Shown here: positions 54,195-62,481 of the stretch, one piece after another
Layout: each line of letters opens with the position of its first letter
How positions within the stretch are numbered: position 1 is the first letter of the stretch
NCBI GenBank assembly: GCA_947497245.1
Contig: CANMFO010000001.1
Coordinates: 124,001-188,000, forward strand
DNA from: an uncultured Flavobacteriaceae bacterium
GTDB lineage: Bacteria; Bacteroidota; Bacteroidia; Flavobacteriales; Flavobacteriaceae
Direction: 5' to 3'
Length of the DNA: 64,000 nt
The notes under the pieces: model-generated
What the model was told of the DNA's origin: nothing
The model's input: the letters and a program-made list of their open reading frames with translations, nothing else
Databases searched by the model: none
Translations under genes and position numbers: made by a program

Positions 54195-54602
54195 TTAAAA
54201 TTTTCGGTTTTCCGCTGTGATTTTTACATCGTTGGCGCTCATGTCCCGTACTTGCATCAATCCCTCAGAATCGAATTCCCAGTGTTCGTTCCCGTGCGTT
54301 CTGTACCATTCGCCTGTTTCGGCATGTTGCCATTCGTATTCGAATCGGACCGAAATGCGATTGTCGGTAAAGGACCAAAGATGCTTTTGCAATTTGTAGT
54401 GTTGCTCCCTGTTCCATTTATGGGTTAGAAAATCCACAATGGCGGGCCTGCCGCTGAAGAACTGATCTCTGTTTCTCCATTGGGAATCAATACTGTAGGC
54501 CAGGGAAACTTTTTTGGGATCTCTACTGTTCCACGCATCTTCTGCCAATTGTACTTTTTGTGCTGCGCTTTCCTTGGTAAAGGGCGGTATGATCTGCTTC
54601 AT
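54195..54602 (-). CDS. DUF1348 NTF2-like protein
   Basis: 135 residues. Nearly the full DUF1348 pattern: PFTKESAAQKVQLAEDAWN, SQWRNRDQFFSGR, FLTHKWNREQHYKLQKHLW, RFEYEWQH, GNEHWEFDSEGLM and a final NDVKI. The family is NTF2-like with unknown function. It is the first gene after the operator at 54616-54633, and is followed by the hydrolase and PPOX genes. Confidence 0.92.
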   Translation of the reverse strand: MKQIIPPFTKESAAQKVQLAEDAWNSRDPKKVSLAYSIDSQWRNRDQFFSGRPAIVDFLTHKWNREQHYKLQKHLWSFTDNRISVRFEYEWQHAETGEWYRTHGNEHWEFDSEGLMQVRDMSANDVKITAENRKF

Positions 54603-54615
54603 ATTCGATTTTTTT

Positions 54616-54633
54616 GAACAGACAAGTCTGTTC
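54616..54633. promoter_or_regulatory. TetR operator upstream of the DUF1348 operon
   Basis: GAACAGAC-AA-GTCTGTTC, an 18-base site with perfect 8-base arms, 14 bases before the DUF1348 ATG. The same arms with a TT centre recur at 55236-55253 before the TetR gene. Confidence 0.8.
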
Positions 54634-54649
54634 GATTTGTGAAAAAAAA

Positions 54650-55207
54650 TTATGTCAATAGTTTTTTACATGCATTTTTGGCCGACTCGATCGGCCAGGC
54701 ATCTTTTTGTATTTGGGACAGGATGATGGCCCCCTCGATAAGTACCATGATCTCGCCGGAAAGGGCCTCGTTTGCTCCGCGATTATCCCTCACTTCGTTC
54801 AGGTTGTTGAAGACCCACTTTTTCACCTCGTTCTTGTGCAATAGTACCTGATCCTTTATCCGATCTTGCTCCTTGGGAAGATCGGTAATAATATTCTGGA
54901 ACCCACATCCCCGAAAGTCCACTTCCTTCAACCAATCCTCCATAAAATCAAAGGCCCCCAGTATTCGATCCTTCCCATCCTTCCTTTGGGAAACAAAATC
55001 GTCCATTTTCTTCATCCAGGCCCCATGCCTGCCCTGCAAATAGGTAATGGCGATATCCTCTTTGGACCGAAAGGATTGGTACATGCTCGATTTGGCGACG
55101 TTGGCCTCCTCAATGATCTGATTGATCCCCGTTTGGTTATAGCCTTCAAAATAGAACAACCTGGAAGCCGCTTCGATAATCCGTTCTTTGACACTTAAGG
55201 TTTGCAT
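54650..55207 (-). CDS. TetR-family regulator
   Basis: From the ATG at 55207 the protein has 185 residues; the frame extends 9 codons upstream into the operator. N-terminal TetR HTH (KERIIEAASRLFYFEGYNQT ... SMYQSFRSKED), C-terminal ligand domain of the TetR_C type with a Cys in DFRGCGFQNII. Identical operators at 55236 and 54616 predict autoregulation and control of the neighbouring DUF1348-hydrolase-PPOX genes on the same strand. Confidence 0.92.
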   Translation of the reverse strand: MQTLSVKERIIEAASRLFYFEGYNQTGINQIIEEANVAKSSMYQSFRSKEDIAITYLQGRHGAWMKKMDDFVSQRKDGKDRILGAFDFMEDWLKEVDFRGCGFQNIITDLPKEQDRIKDQVLLHKNEVKKWVFNNLNEVRDNRGANEALSGEIMVLIEGAIILSQIQKDAWPIESAKNACKKLLT

Positions 55208-55235
55208 GGGACAAAAGTAGACATTTATAAACAAC

Positions 55236-55253
55236 GAACAGACTTGTCTGTTC
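55236..55253. promoter_or_regulatory. TetR operator upstream of the TetR gene
   Basis: GAACAGAC-TT-GTCTGTTC, 29 bases before the TetR ATG. Arms are identical to the site at 54616-54633. The position suits blocking of the tetR promoter. Confidence 0.8.
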
Positions 55254-55299
55254 TATTTAACAAATAATTAACTTCAGAAATGCTTACAAGTTTAAAGAA

Positions 55300-56586
55300 T
55301 TACAACTGGTCTATCCATGCCTCCAATGAAGGCAAGTAGTCTTTGTGCAACTTGGACCAATAGGGAAAGTCGGTTGCCCCACCGTACTGCATCGAATGGT
55401 TGGTATCTTCCAGGAGAACCACTTGGTACGACCGGTTTTCCGCCCTGTCCAGCGCTGCGGAAATCAGCACGTGACTATCCGACGGAATAATTTCGTCGGC
55501 TTTTCCCTGTATGATCAGCAGGGGGTGCCCGGTCTTTCCAAAATAGGGCATCGGACTGAACAAAAGCTTTTCATCCGTTTGGACTTCGTCCAAATTGGGA
55601 ACCCAGACCTGGGGGAACCAGGGTTCGTCCTTTTTGGCCTGGACCGCTTTCTCCAAAGTCCTCCTGGATAGCCTCCCCGAGATATGTTCAAAAACCTTTC
55701 CCTGTAGCTCAGCGGCAGGTTCCAGATTTGGGCCAAGGTTTTTTCGATTTCTGTTTTTCCAATAGTTCAGGTCGCTTTCCAATAGGGTCGAGGCCGGGCA
55801 GCTCACCGAAATACCATACTTCAATTCGGGGAGGGCATGGAGTATGGCGGGAACCTTGGTCGCGCCCTGACTACTTCCCTTAATCCCGATTTTGGTCAAC
55901 GGAATTCCGGTTTGTTCCGAAAAATGAACAATGGCATTTTGATCATCCAGAACCAACTCACCCATGGTTGCCGCCTGCCAATTGCCTTCGGTCGCTCCGG
56001 TCCCTCTTTTGTCATAATGGAAGGTAGTATACCCCTTTTTGGCAAAATAAATGGCTTCTGCCCTGGATCCGCTGCGATCTGCCCCTCCCGAAGAAGTCAG
56101 GAACACCAGGCCTTCATTGTTGGGTGTTTTCGGTTGCCAGAGCGACCCGTGTATTTTTAAATCGGCAGACAAAAACTCGATTTCCCTGACCGTAAGCTCA
56201 TTTGCTCCTCCCCGAAGATTTCTTTGAAGGGTGAACGGGACCAAAAGTGTATCGACCTGTAAGGCCCCCGATAGTTCATCGCAACCGTCCTTCCAAACAT
56301 TTTTGAAGCTATAGGTATAGCGGTCGCTCTGCAATACGAAATTGATGGAATCACGATTTACTTCCACACTTCTGGCCGGTATTTGAACCGCGTTCTGTTC
56401 CAGACTGGTAAAAAACACTTTCCAATCGGTGGAATCTTTTTGGATTTCGACGATGATGCTATCGGAAAAGTTCCCATGGGTGAAAAGACCACTGTACGTG
56501 CCATCTTTGGTAACCTTCTTTTCCAGGGTGGGCGAACAGCCGGCCACAAACGTAGCTATGAACGCGATGTACAGATACTTTTTCAT
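55300..56586 (-). CDS. Alpha/beta hydrolase lipoprotein
   Basis: 428 residues; lipobox FVAGC (Cys at 17). An N-terminal beta-rich domain of about 120 residues precedes the hydrolase core. 'FLTSSGGADRSGSR' leads in, and the nucleophile Ser lies in GIKGSSQGATK. 'LLIIQGKADEIIPSD' and the His in EDTNHSMQYGG complete the triad set. The form resembles the acyl esterase/peptidase-like alpha/beta hydrolases of Bacteroidota. Substrate unknown. It is the downstream neighbour of a membrane-protein gene on the same strand (7-base gap). Confidence 0.85.
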   Translation of the reverse strand: MKKYLYIAFIATFVAGCSPTLEKKVTKDGTYSGLFTHGNFSDSIIVEIQKDSTDWKVFFTSLEQNAVQIPARSVEVNRDSINFVLQSDRYTYSFKNVWKDGCDELSGALQVDTLLVPFTLQRNLRGGANELTVREIEFLSADLKIHGSLWQPKTPNNEGLVFLTSSGGADRSGSRAEAIYFAKKGYTTFHYDKRGTGATEGNWQAATMGELVLDDQNAIVHFSEQTGIPLTKIGIKGSSQGATKVPAILHALPELKYGISVSCPASTLLESDLNYWKNRNRKNLGPNLEPAAELQGKVFEHISGRLSRRTLEKAVQAKKDEPWFPQVWVPNLDEVQTDEKLLFSPMPYFGKTGHPLLIIQGKADEIIPSDSHVLISAALDRAENRSYQVVLLEDTNHSMQYGGATDFPYWSKLHKDYLPSLEAWIDQL

Positions 56587-56593
56587 TTTGATT

Positions 56594-57205
56594 TCAATTA
56601 AACTTTTTTCTTAGGATTTTGAGCCCCAGGGCACCTAGCACCATTAAAAGGCCTAGAAAATGAATAGTGGTAAGACTACTTTTAGCAAGACTGAAAACAC
56701 TGGTTTTTGTTACAATGCCCGTTGACAAAATTGGATAATCGTTCAGCATGACCAGTATTCCGATGTTTTCCAAATAGTCTGCCAAACCGGCCAGTAGTGG
56801 TATCAAGCAGAGATAAAAGAGTGGCCTTTCGAACTTGTCCAGCTTTTTCAATACATAGGCAAGTACTAAAGCGTTACTGACCCCAAAAAGGAGCGGATAC
56901 ACCATGTCTATGGGTAGCTGTTCCCAAAAATAGGCATTTCTGCCCTCTGGGCCAAGGGCTTCAAACAAGTGGCGAACATCTTCCGGACCGTAACCCATGG
57001 GCATCATGTCCAATAGGTTCATTCCCGGTGCATGGCACATTACATTGGGAATGGTAATGGTCAACATAAAAACATAAACCGCACTAGCCAACAGAAACAA
57101 GAACAGTGTCTTGGTTCCCGTACTGTTTTTATGGACGATATCGCGAATTGGCCCCATTCCTTGGATTTTGTTTACAAAGAAAGCCCTCCAATATCGGGCA
57201 TCCAT
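56594..57205 (-). CDS. Membrane protein, unrecognised family
   Basis: 203 residues from the ATG at 57205; a TTG two codons upstream is possible. Four or five hydrophobic helices are visible (FLFLLASAVYVFMLTITIP near 37-55, VYPLLFGVSNALVLAYVLK, LFYLCLIPLLAGLADYLE, then the last at FLGLLMVLGALG). The loop DMMPMGYGPEDVRHLFEALG is polar and conserved-looking. No family recognised with confidence. It lies 18 bases after the Crp-type gene and 7 bases before the hydrolase gene, all on the minus strand. Confidence 0.65.
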   Translation of the reverse strand: MDARYWRAFFVNKIQGMGPIRDIVHKNSTGTKTLFLFLLASAVYVFMLTITIPNVMCHAPGMNLLDMMPMGYGPEDVRHLFEALGPEGRNAYFWEQLPIDMVYPLLFGVSNALVLAYVLKKLDKFERPLFYLCLIPLLAGLADYLENIGILVMLNDYPILSTGIVTKTSVFSLAKSSLTTIHFLGLLMVLGALGLKILRKKFN

Positions 57206-57223
57206 TAACAAATGATAAAAAGA

Positions 57224-57799
57224 TCAGTTCTGCTTTCTCAATCTACTCAGGGAGACATTGGTTACCCCTAGATAGGAAGCGATCATAGGGTGGGCGACCC
57301 GGTTTTCCAACATGGAAAAATCCTTGCGAAATTGTTCCAAACGCTCCCCTGCCGTCCAGGAGGCCATGCGTACTTCCTTGTATACCTTGTTCAACAGTTC
57401 TTGGCGCAGGGCGGTATTGCCAAAATCGCGTATCTCCAGATTATCGATCATCAGCGATTCAAAGGTCTTGGCGTCGATTTTGGCGAAGGTACAATCCGTT
57501 ATGGCCGCTCCGTAGAACAGCGATTTTCCGTTTGCGGTTCGCGTAACATTGGGGGGCAGGGCCATATGGGGCTCATAAAAGGAAAGGGTCAGTTCCTCCC
57601 CGCCCATATTGCGCAAATAGGTTCGGGCGATACCGTCGATCAAAATGTATTCCGATGGGTTGTATCGTCGGGGCTCGAATAGGAGGTCGCCACCTTTCCG
57701 GTGTTCCTCGGTACAAATGGTCGCCAATTCCGCACGCGATTTTTGTGACATCTGTGGGGTGTATCGGGCAATGGCCCTATCTAGTTTTAGTGGTTCCAT
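57224..57799 (-). CDS. Crp/Fnr-family transcriptional regulator
   Basis: 191 residues; effector roll at about 25-110 (GGDLLFEPRRYNPSEYILIDGIART) and a short C-terminal HTH (MIASYLGVTNVSLSRLRKQ). No cAMP-cassette Arg is evident. The gene starts a unit with the membrane protein and hydrolase genes and lies next to an 11-bp inverted repeat. Likely targets are these neighbours. Confidence 0.88.
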   Translation of the reverse strand: MEPLKLDRAIARYTPQMSQKSRAELATICTEEHRKGGDLLFEPRRYNPSEYILIDGIARTYLRNMGGEELTLSFYEPHMALPPNVTRTANGKSLFYGAAITDCTFAKIDAKTFESLMIDNLEIRDFGNTALRQELLNKVYKEVRMASWTAGERLEQFRKDFSMLENRVAHPMIASYLGVTNVSLSRLRKQN

Positions 57800-57816
57800 A
57801 TTAAAATGTGATTGAC

Positions 57817-57849
57817 CGCCCCTTATTGGAAATTCCCAAATAAGGGGCG
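57817..57849. terminator. 11-bp inverted repeat between LytTR and Crp-type genes
   Basis: CGCCCCTTATT (57817-57827) with AATAAGGGGCG (57839-57849), loop of 11 bases. It lies after the stop of the LytTR gene and 17 bases upstream of the Crp-type ATG. It lacks a T-tract on the minus strand, so terminator and operator are both possible. Confidence 0.45.
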
Positions 57850-57949
57850 CTTATGAATAATGTTGTACGCTTCGATTCCTTCTGGGGGGCCGAATGCATT
57901 ATTATTTTCAACGTCCCGTTGCTGTATTTGTTCAAAAGGTCTTCCTGGG

Positions 57950-58651
57950 TCAGATCAAATTCAACTTATCGAGCAGGGCTTCTTTGCTGGTCCTGCCGAT
58001 GGGGATTTTTTCGTCACCGATATAAATCAGGTTTCCCGATATTTTATCGATCATTTGAATGTTTACGATATACGATTTATGACAGCGAAAAAACTGGTTT
58101 TTTGGCAACACCTCCTGCCAAAACTTTAGGCTGTATGAAAGCAACAAGCGTTTCCGGGGCATCAAGAGTTTGGTGAAATCCGTATCGGATTTAACGGCCA
58201 TGATCTCGTTGAGGTACAGTTTAATGATATTATGGCCATCCTTGGCAAAAATAAAGCGTTGGGAGTCGTTCGGATTTGCGGGTTCGGGGAACTGCCCCTT
58301 GTGCATCACCCTCGATACCGCTTTAAAAAATCGCTCGAAGGGAATGGGTTTTAAGAGATAATCCACCACCTCCAGATCATAACTGTCCAGGGCAAAATCA
58401 CTATATGCCGTCGTAATGATCACCGCGGTATTGGGGTGGAACGTCCGCAAGAAATCCATTCCAGTGAGTTTGGGCAGGTTAATGTCCAAGAAAACAATAT
58501 CGACCTTTTGGTTGGATTTTAAAAAAGGAATGGCCTCGACAGCATTGGTAAAGGTATGGGTCAGGCTGAGGTACGGAACGTTTTCAATGTGCCGTTGTAG
58601 TACCTTTTGGGCCTGCAACTGGTCTTCAATAATAATGCAACTAAACTCCAT
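57950..58651 (-). CDS. LytTR-family response regulator
   Basis: 233 residues, receiver plus LytTR. The receiver has IIIEDQL, the acceptor Asp in IVFLDINLPKL near 57, and YLLKPIPF. The LytTR half contains YLNEIMAVKSDTDFTKLL and FFRCHKSYIVN. Its ATG directly abuts the stop of the histidine kinase gene, so both are co-translated. Confidence 0.94.
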   Translation of the reverse strand: MEFSCIIIEDQLQAQKVLQRHIENVPYLSLTHTFTNAVEAIPFLKSNQKVDIVFLDINLPKLTGMDFLRTFHPNTAVIITTAYSDFALDSYDLEVVDYLLKPIPFERFFKAVSRVMHKGQFPEPANPNDSQRFIFAKDGHNIIKLYLNEIMAVKSDTDFTKLLMPRKRLLLSYSLKFWQEVLPKNQFFRCHKSYIVNIQMIDKISGNLIYIGDEKIPIGRTSKEALLDKLNLI

Positions 58652-59674
58652 CTAGATCAATTTTACGGTCAACCGAACATTAAAGACCCTGTCTTCACGG
58701 GTTATGGTCAATTCATGGCGCTCTGGGTACAGGAGTTGCAATCGCTGTTTCGTATTGTCGAGTCCTATACCCTTGGGTGTTCGCCCGTCTTTAGCTTCGG
58801 CCCTATGGGTGTTAGAGCCCTCAAAGGTCAAAACACCATCGGTGATATCGATACCCAGATCAATGGATATATCGTCTAATTGGGTATCCATACTGTGTTT
58901 GAAGCTGTTCTCCACGAAAGGGATCAGCAGCAGCGGGGCAATTACATATCCCTGGGGATCGCCTTTGATTACCAGGCCAACGGTTCCCCTGCCCTCGAGC
59001 TGTATCTTTTGAAGTTCGAGATAATCGCCGAGGTACTCCAATTCCTTGGACAACAGAACATGGTTTTCGGCACTTTCATAGATAACGTACCGCATGAGGT
59101 TGGCCAGTTTCAGTACGGTGTCAGGGGTCCTCCTGTCCCCCTGCATGGACAGGGAATAGATGTTGTTCAGGTTATTGAAGAGGATATGGGGGTTTATCTG
59201 TGATTTTAAAAATTTCAGCTGGCCTTCCGATTTTTCCCTTTCCAGGCGATCGATCAACTGTTGCTTGTCTCGGAAATGGAGCATCAATTTTATGCCGGTA
59301 AAAATAGCGACCGGGATTCCATAGGACACAAAAATAACTCCGGGAGAAGCCACGGGATGCGACTCAGGGTCCAGGTCCAGATAGGGTTCTATAAACAGTT
59401 CCTCGATATATCCGAAGAAAAAAATCCCGATTCCGATAGCAACCATGAACCGGACAATTTTGTCTTTTTTGTAAAATTTTGGAAAAAAGTAATAATTGGT
59501 AACCAGGAGCAAGAGCATTTTGTTCAGGGTAATGACGACCTCATAAAAATGCAAATGGTATTTTTCCTTGGCAAAGGAGACGACCAGTACCAACCCTATC
59601 CAAAAACAAATGAGCAAGGCTCTATCGTTTGATAAAAATGTTTCCAGTCTATTCGTTTTCCCTATTGTTGTCAT
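58652..59674 (-). CDS. LytS-type sensor histidine kinase
   Basis: 340 residues. Four transmembrane helices at about 20-135 (LLICFWIGLVLVVSFAKEKY, then VTLNKMLLLLVTNYYFFP-type helix, MVAIGIGIFFFGY, FVSYGIPVAIFTGIKL). The His-kinase motif is FLKSQINPHILFNNLNNIYS near 160-180, and the N-box-like APLLLIPFVENSFKH and GIGLDNTKQRL follow. It pairs with the LytTR regulator and follows the outer-membrane receptor on the same strand. Confidence 0.94.
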   Translation of the reverse strand: MTTIGKTNRLETFLSNDRALLICFWIGLVLVVSFAKEKYHLHFYEVVITLNKMLLLLVTNYYFFPKFYKKDKIVRFMVAIGIGIFFFGYIEELFIEPYLDLDPESHPVASPGVIFVSYGIPVAIFTGIKLMLHFRDKQQLIDRLEREKSEGQLKFLKSQINPHILFNNLNNIYSLSMQGDRRTPDTVLKLANLMRYVIYESAENHVLLSKELEYLGDYLELQKIQLEGRGTVGLVIKGDPQGYVIAPLLLIPFVENSFKHSMDTQLDDISIDLGIDITDGVLTFEGSNTHRAEAKDGRTPKGIGLDNTKQRLQLLYPERHELTITREDRVFNVRLTVKLI

Positions 59675-59710
59675 GAAATGGCGGTATACCCCCTAAGGTA
59701 TTTCAATGTA

Positions 59711-59721
59711 CTACTTATACT
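59711..59721 (-). promoter_or_regulatory. 11-base motif upstream of the kinase gene (shared with receptor promoter)
   Basis: AGTATAAGTAG on the minus strand, 37 bases before the kinase ATG. The same 11 bases recur 75 bases before the receptor ATG at 62267-62277. The shared motif may be the LytTR binding site or a promoter element. Confidence 0.4.
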
Positions 59722-59768
59722 CCGGATTTCGCCGGTCGAACTTCAAATTTCCCACGGTACCACCTTGG

Positions 59769-62192
59769 TCAGTTCACCCGACGGCGTTCCTCGTCCGCCC
59801 CGGTACCGCGTTGTCTGGAGGATCTAAGTCTGTTGTTGCCGAACGATCGGGAATAGGAGAGGAGAAAGGTCCTATTGCTCATATTAAAGGTGTTGCTCGT
59901 ATTGATGTTTTGCTCTGGTATGACCGTGTTGTTGGTAAACTCGAGCGAGTCCCAGATGTCGTTGATGCTGAAACGGAGGGTTCCCCAGGCCCCCTTGAAC
60001 TTTTTTTGGAAACCAAGGTTCATCGAGAAGGTTTCCTCGGTCCTGGACGAGGCAAAAAGGCTCGGTCCATAGTAATTGAAATTAATTTCGGAAGTAAGGT
60101 TCTCCATTAAGGTAAACGATTGCGTACTAAAGGCCCGAACGTTATTTTGATTGAGGTTCAGGGGCTGTCCCGCCAAGTTGTTTTCAACCCCTATGTTCCG
60201 ATAGCTCAGGTTGTTTTGCATGGTCCACCAGTTGAAGGGGGTAAGGGGAAGCCCCAAGGTCACGGAGAAGACCCGGGTCTTGTCAATATTCTCGGTTTTA
60301 AAGAGTAGCCGATCGCTATCACCGTCAAAACTGGGCTGGAAACCGGAGATGCTCTGATCGATGATGCTGTACTGGAAAGACAGTAGGAAGGAGCGGTACC
60401 TCGTATCGAACGTTATGGCATTGGAAATGGAAGGCCGCAGTTCCGGATTGCCCGTGATGAAAGAAGTGGGATCAATAAAGATAACAAAGGGCGCCAAATT
60501 GTTGAAGGTAGGCCTTCGAATACGTTTGGAGTACGATAGATTAAAGCTCAGGGTATCGTTAAGATGGTGGGAAATGAATGCGCTGGGGAAAAAGGTCCCG
60601 AAATTACGGTCCACTACCTTTCCCTCGGCCTCGGTCCCAAGTTCCGTATCGGTGTGCTCATAGCGCAGGCCCGCCTTAAGGGTGGTCCTTTCATCTATCG
60701 TATAGTCCAAGGAAGTGTATGCTGCCACAATGCTCTCATCCAGATTACTGGTATTGGTCAGGGTTGGATCTTCGATAAACGCCAGGCCATCAAAATTGGA
60801 GACCGTTACCGCATTCCCAAAATTGGATAGGGTGAACTTTGCCCCCGCCTCGACCAACAATTTTGGATCGACCTGATGCTTGTAATCGGTCTTGCCCACG
60901 AAAAAGTTGATCGGCGTGGTCTTGTCGCTCTTGGTCAGTTCTTCCCGTAGTGGCACTTGGTTTCCGTCGAAAAAACGGTTCACGTAGTCGGTGGGGTTTT
61001 CGTCATAGTAGTGTAGATAGTCCAAATCAAAATTCAGCGACTTGCCTTTTTCAAAGGTGTGTTGCAAATTGATGTTCGCCCCAAAATGCTGCCATTGGTT
61101 TCGTTCGGTATTTTCCAGTTCAACAAATGCACTGGGAGTTCCGTTTACCGTTTCGCGACTGTCGTTGATGGCACGCATCGTCCATTTGTTGTCATAAGTG
61201 GCCATCAAAGCCCCCAAAACGGTTTTATCGGATAGCTCGATATCCAACCCCAATCGCAGGCCGTGGTTCCGTTGCACCGGATCCCGGGTAGATATGGTGT
61301 GCAACTCCCCAAGGGCGTCGTTCCCGTTCATGGAACTTCGGCGAAAGGTAATGATCTGGCCCTGGCTGTTTCTCAAAAAAGAATAGTTTCCATATATGTT
61401 GAGTCCGTCCTTTCGGTAGTTCAGACTGACGTTGTCGGAAGTGGTGGCCCCGTTCCCAAAACCGCCCGAAACGGAGTAGGAGCCGTTAAGGCCCAGCTCC
61501 GAATTCTTTTTTAGAACGATGTTGATAAAACCGGCGTTTCCCTCCGCGTCAAAATTTGCGGGCGGGGACGTAATGAGCTCTATGCTCTCGATGGTGTCCG
61601 AGCCCATGCCCTCCAAAAGTTGCAGGATACTCTCTTGCGGCATATTGCTGTTTTTTCCATTGATCAGGACCACCACCCCGCTTTTTCCCACTACCGAAAT
61701 ACTGTTGCCCTGTCGGTTTACCTCCACTCCCGGTGAGCGTTCCAACACTTCCAAAGCGGAGCTGCCGGAGGCCAGAATGCTATTTTCAACATTGATCACC
61801 ATACGATCGATCTTTTGGACGTACAGCGGCCTCGCCGATTGGACGACCACTTCGTCCAAAGCGATTCCAGGATGGAGAATGATGGTCGGGACCACATAGT
61901 TTTGATTCGGGCCGAGCTGAAAAGGGGCAGTGGTTTTCGGTTCAAACCCTACCATGCTTACCGCGATGTAATACTCGCCTTCTACCGTATTTCCAAACGT
62001 GAAATCTCCGGTTTCATCGCTTATGCTCCCCTTCAGGAACACGGAGTCTTGGGCCGTTTTTAGTAGTACATTGGCATATGGCAGGGGAGTCCCGTCATCG
62101 GCGAGTATCTTGCCACTGATATGATGTTGGGCGTTCAATGCGATTGTGGTTAAGGAAAATAGGACGATGATTTTGATTGATGAAGCTTTCAT
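59769..62192 (-). CDS. Outer-membrane beta-barrel receptor (TonB-dependent-like)
   Basis: 807 residues from the ATG at 62192; the longer frame starts upstream without signal character. Signal peptide (KIIVLFSLTTIALNAQ), carboxypeptidase-like domain (HHISGKILADDGTPLPYANV), plug (VVVQSARPLYVQKIDRMVI), then a barrel ending in an aromatic strand. This 'outer membrane beta-barrel family protein' type resembles TonB receptors but its C-terminus differs from the SusC type. It lies upstream of the LytS/LytTR genes; a signalling link is possible. Confidence 0.85.
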   Translation of the reverse strand: MKASSIKIIVLFSLTTIALNAQHHISGKILADDGTPLPYANVLLKTAQDSVFLKGSISDETGDFTFGNTVEGEYYIAVSMVGFEPKTTAPFQLGPNQNYVVPTIILHPGIALDEVVVQSARPLYVQKIDRMVINVENSILASGSSALEVLERSPGVEVNRQGNSISVVGKSGVVVLINGKNSNMPQESILQLLEGMGSDTIESIELITSPPANFDAEGNAGFINIVLKKNSELGLNGSYSVSGGFGNGATTSDNVSLNYRKDGLNIYGNYSFLRNSQGQIITFRRSSMNGNDALGELHTISTRDPVQRNHGLRLGLDIELSDKTVLGALMATYDNKWTMRAINDSRETVNGTPSAFVELENTERNQWQHFGANINLQHTFEKGKSLNFDLDYLHYYDENPTDYVNRFFDGNQVPLREELTKSDKTTPINFFVGKTDYKHQVDPKLLVEAGAKFTLSNFGNAVTVSNFDGLAFIEDPTLTNTSNLDESIVAAYTSLDYTIDERTTLKAGLRYEHTDTELGTEAEGKVVDRNFGTFFPSAFISHHLNDTLSFNLSYSKRIRRPTFNNLAPFVIFIDPTSFITGNPELRPSISNAITFDTRYRSFLLSFQYSIIDQSISGFQPSFDGDSDRLLFKTENIDKTRVFSVTLGLPLTPFNWWTMQNNLSYRNIGVENNLAGQPLNLNQNNVRAFSTQSFTLMENLTSEINFNYYGPSLFASSRTEETFSMNLGFQKKFKGAWGTLRFSINDIWDSLEFTNNTVIPEQNINTSNTFNMSNRTFLLSYSRSFGNNRLRSSRQRGTGADEERRRVN

Positions 62193-62266
62193 AGTTGCGT
62201 TTATTTGACTGAAGCCCCAAAACTTCAAATAACGCTTTCGTCCTAAAAATGAAATCCTTGAACGAC

Positions 62267-62277
62267 CTACTTATACT
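62267..62277 (-). promoter_or_regulatory. 11-base motif upstream of the receptor gene
   Basis: AGTATAAGTAG on the minus strand, 75 bases before the ATG at 62192; identical to 59711-59721. The rest of this 289-base intergenic stretch shows no other gene or hairpin. Confidence 0.4.
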
Positions 62278-62481
62278 ATTCAACGGCATTGTTTTCCCGG
62301 GCTGCGCAACGCGGCGATAGCCAGCTGGACTTTGGGTCCCCAATCGAATAATGGAAACAAAAGACCGGGTTCCAATCCTGCAAAAGGAAAGGAATAAATC
62401 CAAAAACCCTTAAAATTCGTGAAAAAGTGAATATAGGGCCATGCATGCCCGTGGTCTGTTATGGGTGATGTGGGGTGAAAG

